29,760 bases of DNA from an uncultured Bacteroidota bacterium (lineage in GTDB: Bacteria > Bacteroidota > Bacteroidia > Flavobacteriales > UA16): assembly GCA_902535565.1 (NCBI GenBank), contig CACAUH010000010.1:1-29760 (forward strand), read 5' to 3'. A program made the translations under genes and the position numbers. Of this stretch, positions 14,317-22,980 are shown piece after piece (position 1 is the first letter of the stretch; every line of letters starts with the position of its first letter). The notes under the pieces were generated by a model. That model had not been told where the DNA came from, did not search any database, and saw only the letters and a list, made by a program, of their open reading frames with translations.

Positions 14317-17300
14317 TCATTCACATTCCGAGGCGAATTCGCCGAGGACCATCAAGAGGTCGGTGACATTTGTGGTGCCGTCTTCATTGATATCTGTTGG
14401 ACAAGCGTCTGAAGTGCTTGGGCCGTCGCCGTTGTCACAGGCACCTGGCGTCCAACTTACAAGCCCGCCGAAGTACATCGCGTAGCAGGCGTTGGCATAA
14501 GTCATGCCGTCGCAACCGCACACCGGATCGTACTCCTCTGTGCAGGGGTAGTAGGGGTTGATGAGCGTTGGCAGCACGCAGGTGTCCCACAGGCAGGAGC
14601 CATCATCCACCGTCGCCTCTGGATTGTAGTTGACCGCACCGGGGTTGGTGCACCCCTCCACATCGATCTCCATCTCGAATTCATCGCAGATTCCGTTCCC
14701 GTTGACGTCGTTCAGGCAGTTGCCGTCGCAGTCGTAACCATCCAATGGGAACTGACATGATCCGTCGTTCTCCATGGCGTCCGGGTCGAAGTTGCAGGCC
14801 TCGGGCTCCAAACACCCGAAGATGACCCCTCCTCCATCGCAGGGACCCGGCGTGAAATTCAACACGCCATGGACCATCGTGGCGAAACATTCATTGGGGT
14901 AGGTGATTCCATCGCAGCCGCAAACAGGGTCATAGATCTCGATACAGGGGAACGTTGGGTCGTTGGGGCCGATGCAATCTTGGTCGTAAAGGCAAGACCC
15001 GTCGTCCACCGTGGCGTTGGGGTCATAGTTGATGGCGTCCGGATCCATGCACCCGAGGACTTCCCCGCACCAAGGCAGTTCGATGCAGGTCTGTATGTGG
15101 CAGCACTCAAGCCATTCTCCTGCATTGCCAGCCTGATAGAAGACCATGTCGATGCAGAATGGGCTCTCTGGAAGCGCATTTGGATCAAGCGTGACACTCA
15201 GTGGCGAGGACATTTGGGCGCCAAGTGAGACCCCGGTGACCCACTGAACAATCGGCCCATACTGCCCAGGATAGGTCATCTGAATTTGCCCGAAGTCGAA
15301 GAGCAGGTGATTCACGACGCCCAGTTCGAGCACATAGCCATCGGCTGTGCACGTTGCATCGAAGAGGTCCACCTCAGCACACTCACATTCCGGCACCTCC
15401 ATGCAGACGTCAAAGAAGCAACATGTGGCTGCGGGGTTTTGCGCTGGGTTCTCTTCGTGAACGGAGAAAAACAGGCAGAGTTCGTCCGCGGCATCTGCAC
15501 CTTGTACCAGTACTGAGAAGTTTCCACAGTCCCCTGGCGTCAAGCTGTTGCCTGAAAGGTCAAACGTGGTGTTGTCAAGGATGGCACCTGGAGGCCCGAC
15601 AGCTGACAAGGTGAAGTACCCGATATCGAAGGGTGTGCTGGCGCTGTTGCACAGGGTGAAGTTGTAGAGCAGGCTGCCGTCTTCCTGACAGATGAGGGCG
15701 TCTTCTAGAATGGTGGCGCACGTGCTGTCCTCTGCGATGGATTCGAGCGGACAGGAGAAGCCGTCGTTGTTGTTCAGGTCTCCTGATCCGGTCTGGAAGG
15801 CCCCCAAGGCTGCTCCGTCATACGGATTGAAGTTGTAGGTGTTGAAGGAGCCGGGTCCGGAGCCGTTAGAATTGTTGCACGTTGCATAAATCGCACCCGT
15901 CAGGTCCGAATAGGCGGCACCCCAGCCAGAACAAATAAAGCTCGGTGAAGGGCTGGATGGATTGACATAGGAGGCGTCTCCAATCCAGGGGTCGAATCGA
16001 ACCATGCGATTTGAATTGGCACCTGCAACGTCCACGTGCGCCACCCCGTAAAACACCTCGTCGATGATGCTGTAGGCGAAATCCGCCACGGAAGACGTGG
16101 ATGCATCTCCCGAATTCAGGTCATAGGAAGCCACAACCGTCGCGCTCGTCACATCGATAGCATGGATTCTGGGCGCATTGGGCATCCGCACGTAAAGCAG
16201 ATTGGTTGCCTCCTCGAAATCTCCCTGATTGGGCACTGAGACGAATTCGTTGTCTGAATTGAAATCCAGCGTGCCCTGATTGAAATTGGGGTGGGTCGGA
16301 TCGAGGGTCACCACATTCAATGGGTTTGAACACCCATTGTCTCCGATTTGGATGAGGATGACCTGCCCCACGCCATTTTCTGTCAATCCATAGGCATAGT
16401 GATCGAGGGTGTTGTATCCCGTGGCGTTGATTGGGTCGATGTCACCGGAAGAAGTGTTTCCATCATCATAGGAGAAGCTGGGCTCTGGTACGAACCCTGC
16501 TGTGACGTTTCCAGGATCGAAATAGCCCAATTGACTGGTTCCGCCGAAGACCTGATATAGGTTGTTCGTGCATTCGAACTTGGGGCATTCCGTGGTGTCA
16601 TTGCCGCAGTCAAAAGGAAATTCACCGCCACATGTCGTGTCTTCGTCCGGGTTGGACCAGTCCCATCCAATGTTGTAGAAGACGTTGGGTTGCGGGTCAA
16701 TCAGACAGATTTTCACAGCGTCTTGGATGATGCCAATCGGCGCGATGCCCCCGATGTACTCCAGTTCGATGTCCGCTGGTCCGGAGTTGATCAGGTTGAA
16801 ATCGCTGGATGGGTCAAATGTCGCAGGCTCCCCGTGGGTGTGCACCAGCAATTCAAAGAAGCATCCCGTGCTGTTGTTGTCGAACGAGAGGGTGACGCAG
16901 CATTCGTCATCCACCTCGACGATGGGCTCGAAGTCGCATGAGCAGTCTAGGAGGGTGAAATCCAGAATCTCAGAGGTGGAGGTGCATCCATTCAGTCCGG
17001 TCACCTCGACCCAGAAGAGGCCGGTGGCATTGACGACGAAGCACGGTTGATGTGCACCGGGTACCGGTATTCCGTCTTGGTACCATTGATAGGCTGCATG
17101 CCCCTCTGGCGCACAAACAACTTGGGCGTAGCAGTCTTCATGGCAGCCTGAGGGCACTGTGCAGAGGTCAGGTGGCGGCAGGATTTCGAAGGATGCACTG
17201 TGGAAGCAGCCATTGGCATTGATTCCTGTGGCCGTATAGATGCCTGCATTTTGAGCCACGATGCCCTCCCCTGTGGCACCGGTGTTCCAGTTGTAGATGA

Positions 17301-20300
17301 TGTCGGGATCCACGGGGTCGACCTCAATCAGAACATTGGTTCCTGCGCAGGGTGGGTTGTTCGGTGAAATGAGATTGAACTGGATATCTTCCACCCATTC
17401 CACGCTGAGTGAGCTGCTGTGTGTGCAGCCATCTGCATCGGTGACAATCAGGTCAATGGTGCTTGTCTGTCCGGGAGCGCCGGTGACATTGTTGAGCGTG
17501 GACGCGGTGGAGAGTTCAATGCCGTTCACCAACCATTTGTAAGAATAGAACACCCCAATGGTGCTGTAAGAGGCATCGTCTGTGCCGCACAACACGGAGG
17601 GTCCAAGAATGGCTGGGGACATGTCTGGGAGGACCTGCACGGTGATGGGGCCGCTCGTTCTGGAGCAACCATTGCCATCGGTCACCGTGACCGAGTATTC
17701 GCCTGCCCCCGCACCTGCAAGCAGGGCTGAGGTTCCCACCACGGTTGAGGAAGCGTCTGTCCATTCGTGGCTGGCGAAGGCGGGGTCTGACTGGATGTCC
17801 GCCGTTCCGGGGTCTGCGCATACAATCTCATCCAACGTTGCGGCGAGTGGATCGCTGGGCTCTGGATATACGGTGATGGTGGCTGTGCTGGTTTCGGTAC
17901 AACCTTGACTGTCCACTGCAGTCACGGTGACTGTGTTGGTAGTAGGAACGGAGGTAAAGCTGTGTTCGAACGTAGAGCCCTCAAAGGCAGAGCCGTCAGG
18001 GAAACTCCAGATGTAGTTGACTGCACCGATGGCCGAGGCAGAATGCTCCTTGGGATCTCCCACGCATGCCGGGTCTTCTATGGTGATGTTCGGTGCACTG
18101 ACGGATCCGATGACCACGTTGTGTGTTGCCGTGGCAGAGCAGCCGTTGACGGCGGTTACAGTCAAAATGGCCGTGTAAGACCCTCCACCTGAGTAGGAGT
18201 GCATCGGGGGGTTCTGGCCTGTGTAGTCTACTGTACCGTCATTGTTGAAGTCCCACGCCCATGATACGATGGTGTTCGCTGGGTCGGTGGCGATGTAGCT
18301 CGATCCGTCTGTGAAGGTCACGTTGTCACAGTTGACGATATCGAATGAAAAGTCGGCGGCTAAGGGCACACAGATTTCCACATTGCTCCCGATGGGGCAA
18401 GCGCTGGGGGGCGGTGTGAGGTTGGGCGCGCTGGTGCTGACCACCACGTTGTAACAGCCCGCTTGGGTGTAGGTGTGACTGTTGCCGCCACTGCTGGCCC
18501 CATCGCCCCAGTGGTAGGTAATTCCGTACGGGTGGGCAGCGGGCAAGTCGTCATTGATGGTCGCGGTGTTGCAATTCACATTGGCGTTGAGAGAGATGCC
18601 ATATTCTGGGTTGCATGTTCCAGAAGATGTGCAGTTTTCTTCTTGGATGTGGTAGGGCGACGAGGTGGTGCTGCAGCCTGTTGCGTCAATGGAGGTCGTG
18701 ACGGCGTAGGTCACGGTGCCTGGTGATCCCGTCGGTGTGTACGTGGTGATGGAACTTCCCGGCGAGGGTCCGCTTGTGCCGTCTGACCAAGCGTGACTCC
18801 ATCCGGACTGTGTGGGGGTCACCAGGGTAACAGTGTTTGGGTAGGGGATGCACAGCACGTTGGGGTTGGGCGACGTGATGGCGGCTGTGGGAACTGGGCT
18901 GTCTTCAACAGTGAAGTAGGCCGTTCCTTGGCAACCATTGACGTCTGTAACCGTTACGCTGTGCTCTCCGCTTGTGCCGACACTGAAGAAGTTGCCAGAT
19001 GCTGAGGGGCCACTTGGGGGACTCCAGTCATGTTGGTCGTAGATGATGGTGGTACTCAATTCGGCGGGGATCAATGCGCCGGGGCAGAGGTGTCCCGTCT
19101 GGTTGATGACCGGCGTTGGCTGAGGGTACACGGTGACTGGGAAGGTGTTGACTTCCTCTTCATTGCACAGGCGTGATATGACTTTGATTGAAACGGCGGA
19201 TGTCGTTTGGCTGTTCCATTGGATATCGACCGCGGTTGAGCCTTGGCCGCCGATGACACTTCCAGCAGTGATTGGATTGATTGACCACGTGAATTCCTCG
19301 CCATTTGGGGTTCCAGAAGTGTTGAGGGAATAACTGGCGATTTGGTTTTCACAGGTTCCGGTGCCGACAAGGCCCGTTGGGGTTACGGGCATGTTGGGCT
19401 CGAAATCCAGAGTTGTTTCTGAAAAGCAAAATGGAGTGGTTGTCTGGTGCGCGCTAACTGACAACTCATGTGCGGTTGCGGTGCTGGACCAGTTGACCGT
19501 GGTGTTGGTGCCGCCAAAGTTGGAGACGGCTCCTTGACCTGGTCCCACATTCCAGTAGTAATTGACGCCGGGTTCGATGGGGTCGATGACATAGAGCAGG
19601 TCTTCGCCAGCGCACCCTTCTGTGGGGCCCGAGATGATGGGGTTTGGTGGATCGACCACGATGACGGTGGTGGACACCTCGGAATTGCAGTAGAGGGAAT
19701 GGGGGTCGGATGCCGTGACCGTGTATGTGCCTGCTGATGGGAAGTTCACATCAAACAAGGTGCCCGACACGGCACCTGTGGCTGGGGCGCTGACGCTCCA
19801 GTTGATGCTTGTTGCGTTGGTGGAGAACGTGAGGTTGCTTCCAACGCATGCTGCGTTGGGGGCTTGTGTAAAGAGCAATTCAGGCAAAACTTCGACGGTG
19901 AGGTTCCCCTCGCCTGAGCAGTCGGGGGCGTTGTGTTCCTTGAGGCCGAGGAGGAAGGGGCTTTCGTAGGTGACGTCAATTGAGCCCACTCCAGGGTTGG
20001 GCCACATGACACTCACTTGGTTGCCATTGGTGCTGACAACGGTGCCTCCGGACACATGCCAATCGTACTCAACGTCCATCCATTTGGGCACGGAATACAC
20101 GGCCACGTCACCGATGCAAACGATGTCCGGTCCGGAGATGACACTGGAGGAGGAAATGATGGGCACTTGCACAGTGGTTGGCTGATCGCAGATGCCATCG
20201 CAGTCCGATACGATCAAACTCACCTCTCCGAATGGACCTTGGTCCCATTGCAGGCAGATCTCGGGTGTCCCTTGACCGTCGAAGTTGATGCTGTTCCCAT

Positions 20301-21363
20301 TGGCATCGTTTACCGTCCATGTATATGTGGCGTCGGCGCATGTGGTGGTGGTCCAATAGCATGCGCTGTCTCCTTCACAGAGTGTGGTGATGCATTCGAT
20401 TTTGGGGCCTTCCTCCTCGAGCACCTCAACCTCGAGGGCATACGTGTCCTGACAGCAACAGACCGTGTCTCCTTCCGCATTCAGCAGTGGGGTGGTCACG
20501 GTGAGCAGAACCTCTTGGGTGCCCGGCGCGCTGAAGGGATGGCTGGGGTTGACTTCATTGGAGTAATGGCCATCACCGAAGTCCCAAAAGTGAGATGCGC
20601 CTGGTGTGGAGAGGCTCTGGAATTGCACCGGGGTGTTCAGGCAGACCGGCGATTGCGCTGTGAACTCAGCATGGGGAGCCGCTCCAATTTCCACGCACTG
20701 TTGCAGAATTTGTGTGCCACCTGGTCCAGTAATGGTCAGGCTGATGTTGCCTTGTCCCGGGCCTTGCCACTCGACTTCGACCGAGGCAGGATCTTGGAGG
20801 GTGTTGATGAGGGTGCCTTCTGTGATGGTCCACTCGTAGTTGTTCTGGTCTGAATACGGTGCCAAAACGGTGGTGATGCCATTTTCACACACGTAGACGC
20901 AGGGCGCGTCACCAGTGGTCGGCTCATCGGGGTTGATACTGCTGTTGTTGTTTTCTGGGCCCAATTCGATAACGGTACAATCCCCTTTGCTTGTTCCGCA
21001 TTCAACGATGATTCTGACTGTTGCTGAGCAGATCAGGTCTCCAGCAAAAATTGTGTAGGCAAAGGTGAAAGTGCCGCAACAATCACTGCCGTCGGCGCTT
21101 CCTCCAGAATAGAAGATGAGACCGGTGCCTTGCTCTTTGCCAAAGCAGGGAGGCAAGCCTTCGATGGAAACACCATCATAGTCCAGTCCGATGATGTCAT
21201 TGGCCAGCAGGTTGGCAGTGAACAGGGGTAGGTTGTCTTCGTCCAAGAAGTAGGTGTCGTCTACGGCTTGGAATAAGTCAGGATTGCAATCCGAGATGAC
21301 TTGCGAAAACAGGGGGGGAAAACCCGCTGCGAGGATCAGGACGAGGCAGAAAAAATGGCGCAT
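14317..21363 (-). CDS. Giant PKD-rich, Cys-rich secreted protein with Kazal-like modules and dockerin-like tail
   Basis: This is a 2348-residue protein with a signal peptide (1-21, ending LFSQ). The N-terminal part has a VDDTYFLDED...ANDI cadherin/tandem-95-like segment. PKD/Ig-like repeats then fill most of the chain. The clearest are FWDFGDGHYS (about 257), SWAWDFNNDG (about 1034) and YIWSFPDGS (about 1120), each followed by a TVTVTAVDxxGC-type strand. Residues about 1600-1875 resemble a DUF6923-like propeller segment. From about 2105 there are three GCxxPxAxNY...DDGSC motifs and two Kazal-like motifs (YDPVCGCDGxTYxNxC), then the 28-residue EF-hand-like tail. It is probably a surface adhesin or matrix protein. 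It stands alone, with 124 bp upstream. The architecture call is secure; the ligand is unknown. Confidence 0.9.
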   Translation of the reverse strand: MRHFFCLVLILAAGFPPLFSQVISDCNPDLFQAVDDTYFLDEDNLPLFTANLLANDIIGLDYDGVSIEGLPPCFGKEQGTGLIFYSGGSADGSDCCGTFTFAYTIFAGDLICSATVRIIVECGTSKGDCTVIELGPENNNSSINPDEPTTGDAPCVYVCENGITTVLAPYSDQNNYEWTITEGTLINTLQDPASVEVEWQGPGQGNISLTITGPGGTQILQQCVEIGAAPHAEFTAQSPVCLNTPVQFQSLSTPGASHFWDFGDGHYSNEVNPSHPFSAPGTQEVLLTVTTPLLNAEGDTVCCCQDTYALEVEVLEEEGPKIECITTLCEGDSACYWTTTTCADATYTWTVNDANGNSINFDGQGTPEICLQWDQGPFGEVSLIVSDCDGICDQPTTVQVPIISSSSVISGPDIVCIGDVAVYSVPKWMDVEYDWHVSGGTVVSTNGNQVSVMWPNPGVGSIDVTYESPFLLGLKEHNAPDCSGEGNLTVEVLPELLFTQAPNAACVGSNLTFSTNATSINWSVSAPATGAVSGTLFDVNFPSAGTYTVTASDPHSLYCNSEVSTTVIVVDPPNPIISGPTEGCAGEDLLYVIDPIEPGVNYYWNVGPGQGAVSNFGGTNTTVNWSSTATAHELSVSAHQTTTPFCFSETTLDFEPNMPVTPTGLVGTGTCENQIASYSLNTSGTPNGEEFTWSINPITAGSVIGGQGSTAVDIQWNSQTTSAVSIKVISRLCNEEEVNTFPVTVYPQPTPVINQTGHLCPGALIPAELSTTIIYDQHDWSPPSGPSASGNFFSVGTSGEHSVTVTDVNGCQGTAYFTVEDSPVPTAAITSPNPNVLCIPYPNTVTLVTPTQSGWSHAWSDGTSGPSPGSSITTYTPTGSPGTVTYAVTTSIDATGCSTTSSPYHIQEENCTSSGTCNPEYGISLNANVNCNTATINDDLPAAHPYGITYHWGDGASSGGNSHTYTQAGCYNVVVSTSAPNLTPPPSACPIGSNVEICVPLAADFSFDIVNCDNVTFTDGSSYIATDPANTIVSWAWDFNNDGTVDYTGQNPPMHSYSGGGSYTAILTVTAVNGCSATATHNVVIGSVSAPNITIEDPACVGDPKEHSASAIGAVNYIWSFPDGSAFEGSTFEHSFTSVPTTNTVTVTAVDSQGCTETSTATITVYPEPSDPLAATLDEIVCADPGTADIQSDPAFASHEWTDASSTVVGTSALLAGAGAGEYSVTVTDGNGCSRTSGPITVQVLPDMSPAILGPSVLCGTDDASYSTIGVFYSYKWLVNGIELSTASTLNNVTGAPGQTSTIDLIVTDADGCTHSSSLSVEWVEDIQFNLISPNNPPCAGTNVLIEVDPVDPDIIYNWNTGATGEGIVAQNAGIYTATGINANGCFHSASFEILPPPDLCTVPSGCHEDCYAQVVCAPEGHAAYQWYQDGIPVPGAHQPCFVVNATGLFWVEVTGLNGCTSTSEILDFTLLDCSCDFEPIVEVDDECCVTLSFDNNSTGCFFELLVHTHGEPATFDPSSDFNLINSGPADIELEYIGGIAPIGIIQDAVKICLIDPQPNVFYNIGWDWSNPDEDTTCGGEFPFDCGNDTTECPKFECTNNLYQVFGGTSQLGYFDPGNVTAGFVPEPSFSYDDGNTSSGDIDPINATGYNTLDHYAYGLTENGVGQVILIQIGDNGCSNPLNVVTLDPTHPNFNQGTLDFNSDNEFVSVPNQGDFEEATNLLYVRMPNAPRIHAIDVTSATVVASYDLNSGDASTSSVADFAYSIIDEVFYGVAHVDVAGANSNRMVRFDPWIGDASYVNPSSPSPSFICSGWGAAYSDLTGAIYATCNNSNGSGPGSFNTYNFNPYDGAALGAFQTGSGDLNNNDGFSCPLESIAEDSTCATILEDALICQEDGSLLYNFTLCNSASTPFDIGYFTLSAVGPPGAILDNTTFDLSGNSLTPGDCGNFSVLVQGADAADELCLFFSVHEENPAQNPAATCCFFDVCMEVPECECAEVDLFDATCTADGYVLELGVVNHLLFDFGQIQMTYPGQYGPIVQWVTGVSLGAQMSSPLSVTLDPNALPESPFCIDMVFYQAGNAGEWLECCHIQTCIELPWCGEVLGCMDPDAINYDPNATVDDGSCLYDQDCIGPNDPTFPCIEIYDPVCGCDGITYPNECFATMVHGVLNFTPGPCDGGGVIFGCLEPEACNFDPDAMENDGSCQFPLDGYDCDGNCLNDVNGNGICDEFEMEIDVEGCTNPGAVNYNPEATVDDGSCLWDTCVLPTLINPYYPCTEEYDPVCGCDGMTYANACYAMYFGGLVSWTPGACDNGDGPSTSDACPTDINEDGTTNVTDLLMVLGEFASECE
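14320..14403 (-). other. 28-residue C-terminal dockerin-like tag (copy C)
   Basis: These are the last 28 codons of the giant protein. Cys is at tag positions 1 and 27 and DINEDGTTNVTDLLMVLG lies between. The length is exactly that of copies A and B, and D4, D8, DLL15-17, LG20-21 and F23 are conserved. Confidence 0.7.
14431..14655 (-). repeat. GCxxP plus Kazal-like module, copy 2
   Basis: This encodes GCTNPGAVNY...DDGSC, then YDPVCGCDGMTYANAC and a closing SWTPGACDNG. It is the same two-part unit as the copy at 14836-15054. The CGxDGxTYxNxC spacing is that of Kazal inhibitor domains, but several expected Cys are absent or shifted, so inhibitor activity should not be assumed. Confidence 0.7.
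14836..15054 (-). repeat. GCxxP plus Kazal-like module, copy 1
   Basis: This encodes GCMDPDAINY...DDGSC, then YDPVCGCDGITYPNEC and a closing NFTPGPCDGG. A further GCxxP motif without a Kazal part (GCLEPEACNF...NDGSC) follows at about 14750-14817, between the two full units. Confidence 0.7.
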
Positions 21364-21397
21364 TCCTCTAAAATACTGAATACTAGCGCTTTAAACA

Positions 21398-21409
21398 TGA
21401 CATTTGTCA
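21398..21409. promoter_or_regulatory. Inverted repeat TGACA-N2-TGTCA upstream of the giant gene
   Basis: A perfect 5-bp dyad with a 2-bp spacer lies 35-46 bp before the giant gene's ATG. On the minus strand it overlaps TTGACA, which could be a -33/-35 element. A weak TAGTATTC lies 22 nt after the TTG, within the range reported for Flavobacterium TTG/TAnnTTTG promoters. It is a candidate operator/promoter overlap, with low certainty. Confidence 0.3.
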
Positions 21410-21487
21410 ATTCATCAGGTGACGGTTGTCTTTATGGATGCGGTATGAATGGCCTTAAGATCGACTTAGGCAGCACTTATCGTCTCT

Positions 21488-22120
21488 TCAGGGCGTGCCA
21501 CGAAGGCTCCATCCGATGCCGAAGTGGAGGGTAACGTTTCGCACCCGTGGCCCAAATGGAGTGGACCCCAGCGCAGGACCGTCTTTCTTTAGGCTGAGGG
21601 CGCTGCCTGAAATCCTCGCTTGAAAGAAAGCAGTCTCTCCGATGGGCGCCTTGGCGTAAGCTTGTCCTCCAATGTCCCACATGTTCAGGTCTTCTTCAAG
21701 GCTGCTTGAGGTGTCCGAAACGCGTTGCCATTTCTCGGCTTTGATCATCCGGCCGAAGTAGGGGCCAAAGCCGACTTGATAGTCTCCGAGGTTGACATCC
21801 AGAAGGACCGGAATGTCGATGTAGTTCATGCGGAGTTCAATGGTGGTCGTTCCCAATTCGGGGTCTCCTCCACGTCGACTGCCTTTTTCCGCGTAGTGCA
21901 TCTCGAGTCGAATGCCCCAATAGTTTTCTGGATTTCTGATGTCGATGAAGGCGCCGCCTGAAAACCCCAGTTTGTTGAAGCCTGTATAGTCATCCCCTTG
22001 GACTTGGGAGGCATTGATTCCAGCCACTGGACCTCCGTCGAATCGAAGGGCCTGCGCCATGCTCACGGTTGGGATGACACAAATCAGGAGCAGCGCAGAG
22101 AGGGCAGTAGAAAGTTTCAT
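21488..22120 (-). CDS. PorT-like outer-membrane beta-barrel protein
   Basis: This is a 210-residue protein with a signal peptide ending VSMAQ (1-23). The remainder shows an eight-strand-like pattern typical of small PorT/OmpW-type barrels in Bacteroidota: GPVAGINASQV, FSGGAFIDI, YWGIRLEMHYAEKGS, MNYIDIPVLLDV, YQVGFGPYFGRMI and the terminal NVTLHFGIGWSLRG. Its ATG overlaps the upstream stop by ATGA, so it is the last gene of a four-gene operon with TlpA-like, DUF6029-like and Omp28-like proteins. 'PorT-like' is a fold-level label. I do not claim it is the T9SS PorT component itself. Confidence 0.8.
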   Translation of the reverse strand: MKLSTALSALLLICVIPTVSMAQALRFDGGPVAGINASQVQGDDYTGFNKLGFSGGAFIDIRNPENYWGIRLEMHYAEKGSRRGGDPELGTTTIELRMNYIDIPVLLDVNLGDYQVGFGPYFGRMIKAEKWQRVSDTSSSLEEDLNMWDIGGQAYAKAPIGETAFFQARISGSALSLKKDGPALGSTPFGPRVRNVTLHFGIGWSLRGTP

Positions 22121-22980
22121 GGTGTCCAGGGCAGTTCAAGGCAGTTCAACACTTCGCCATCAGCGTTGGTCAGAACCGCGAGAATGTGGCTGTTTTCCAT
22201 CGCCCACTCGGTTTTCCAGACCAAGGTGTAGTTGAGTTGAATTGTGCTGCCCGCGCTTGGGTCCGTGGCGATGACCAGTCCGTCCGCTCCACTCAGGCTT
22301 CCCCGAAGCATGTGGTTGTGCTCGAAATCTTCGACGACCTCTGGATCACTCTGGTAGTTGAGTTGGGCGGCCATGAGGTGACTTTCACTCACGAGCAGGG
22401 CGAGTCGGATTTCACCTGAGAGTGCGTTCGCGAAGGTGACGTGCGCATGGATGTGGACATCGTTATTCACTGTGGGGTCCGGGATGATGATCCCCTGCAG
22501 GTGGGCATCTGGGGTGAGGGCCAGTTCGCTGTTGACCAAGGACGTCCAATTGTTGGGGGATGCGATTTCTGCTGGGCCCCCACGTCGGTTGACCCTGCCA
22601 ATGGGATTGACCTGAAACGCGAGTTGTTGCCAGTATGCGTTGGATTCAGGGTTGGTCCAATCGGTGTCGAAGGGGGCGTCACTCAGGGCGGCCAATGAAC
22701 CCGCGTGCACCGCGAGCAAGTGAACGCGTCCATCGTGGGCTTCTGCAATTTGTTCGGCCAGTGCGCCTGCTGGAGGGCAGTTCCCGCATTGGTGGGCTGT
22801 GAAGTCTTCTAGGAGGACGTGTTGGTCTCCAGTGAATATTGGGTCAAAGCTGGGTGGGGTGGCCTCTCCTCGATAGTTGATGGTCAATGGGATCACAGGG
22901 TCTTCGATGACATCACAGCCTCCAATCAGGAGTAAGCTGGTGGTCAGGAATCCGATCAGGCGAAAGGAGGATGCGTTCAT
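22117..22980 (-). CDS. Omp28-like outer-membrane lipoprotein with thioredoxin-type CxxC
   Basis: This is a 287-residue protein with lipobox LIGGC (Cys22). Residues about 50-140 match the Omp28/thioredoxin-like pattern. VLLEDFTAHQCGNCPPA places a CGNC motif at residues 65-68 after a beta-strand, and VHLLAVHAGSLA follows as the next strand. The C-terminal half (about 150-287) is beta-rich, with segments such as DVHIHAHVTF and IRLALLVSESHL. Its start shares one base with the upstream stop (TGATG) and its stop overlaps the next start (ATGA). A role in thiol-disulfide chemistry or heme/protein maturation at the envelope is inferred from the fold. Omp28 proteins were originally described as adhesin-like antigens in Porphyromonas. 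Confidence 0.88.
   Translation of the reverse strand: MNASSFRLIGFLTTSLLLIGGCDVIEDPVIPLTINYRGEATPPSFDPIFTGDQHVLLEDFTAHQCGNCPPAGALAEQIAEAHDGRVHLLAVHAGSLAALSDAPFDTDWTNPESNAYWQQLAFQVNPIGRVNRRGGPAEIASPNNWTSLVNSELALTPDAHLQGIIIPDPTVNNDVHIHAHVTFANALSGEIRLALLVSESHLMAAQLNYQSDPEVVEDFEHNHMLRGSLSGADGLVIATDPSAGSTIQLNYTLVWKTEWAMENSHILAVLTNADGEVLNCLELPWTP

Noticed and set aside
20017..20853. 278-codon plus-strand open frame inside the giant gene
   Set aside because: The sense strand encodes continuous PKD-like repeats here. The antisense frame has no recognisable feature.
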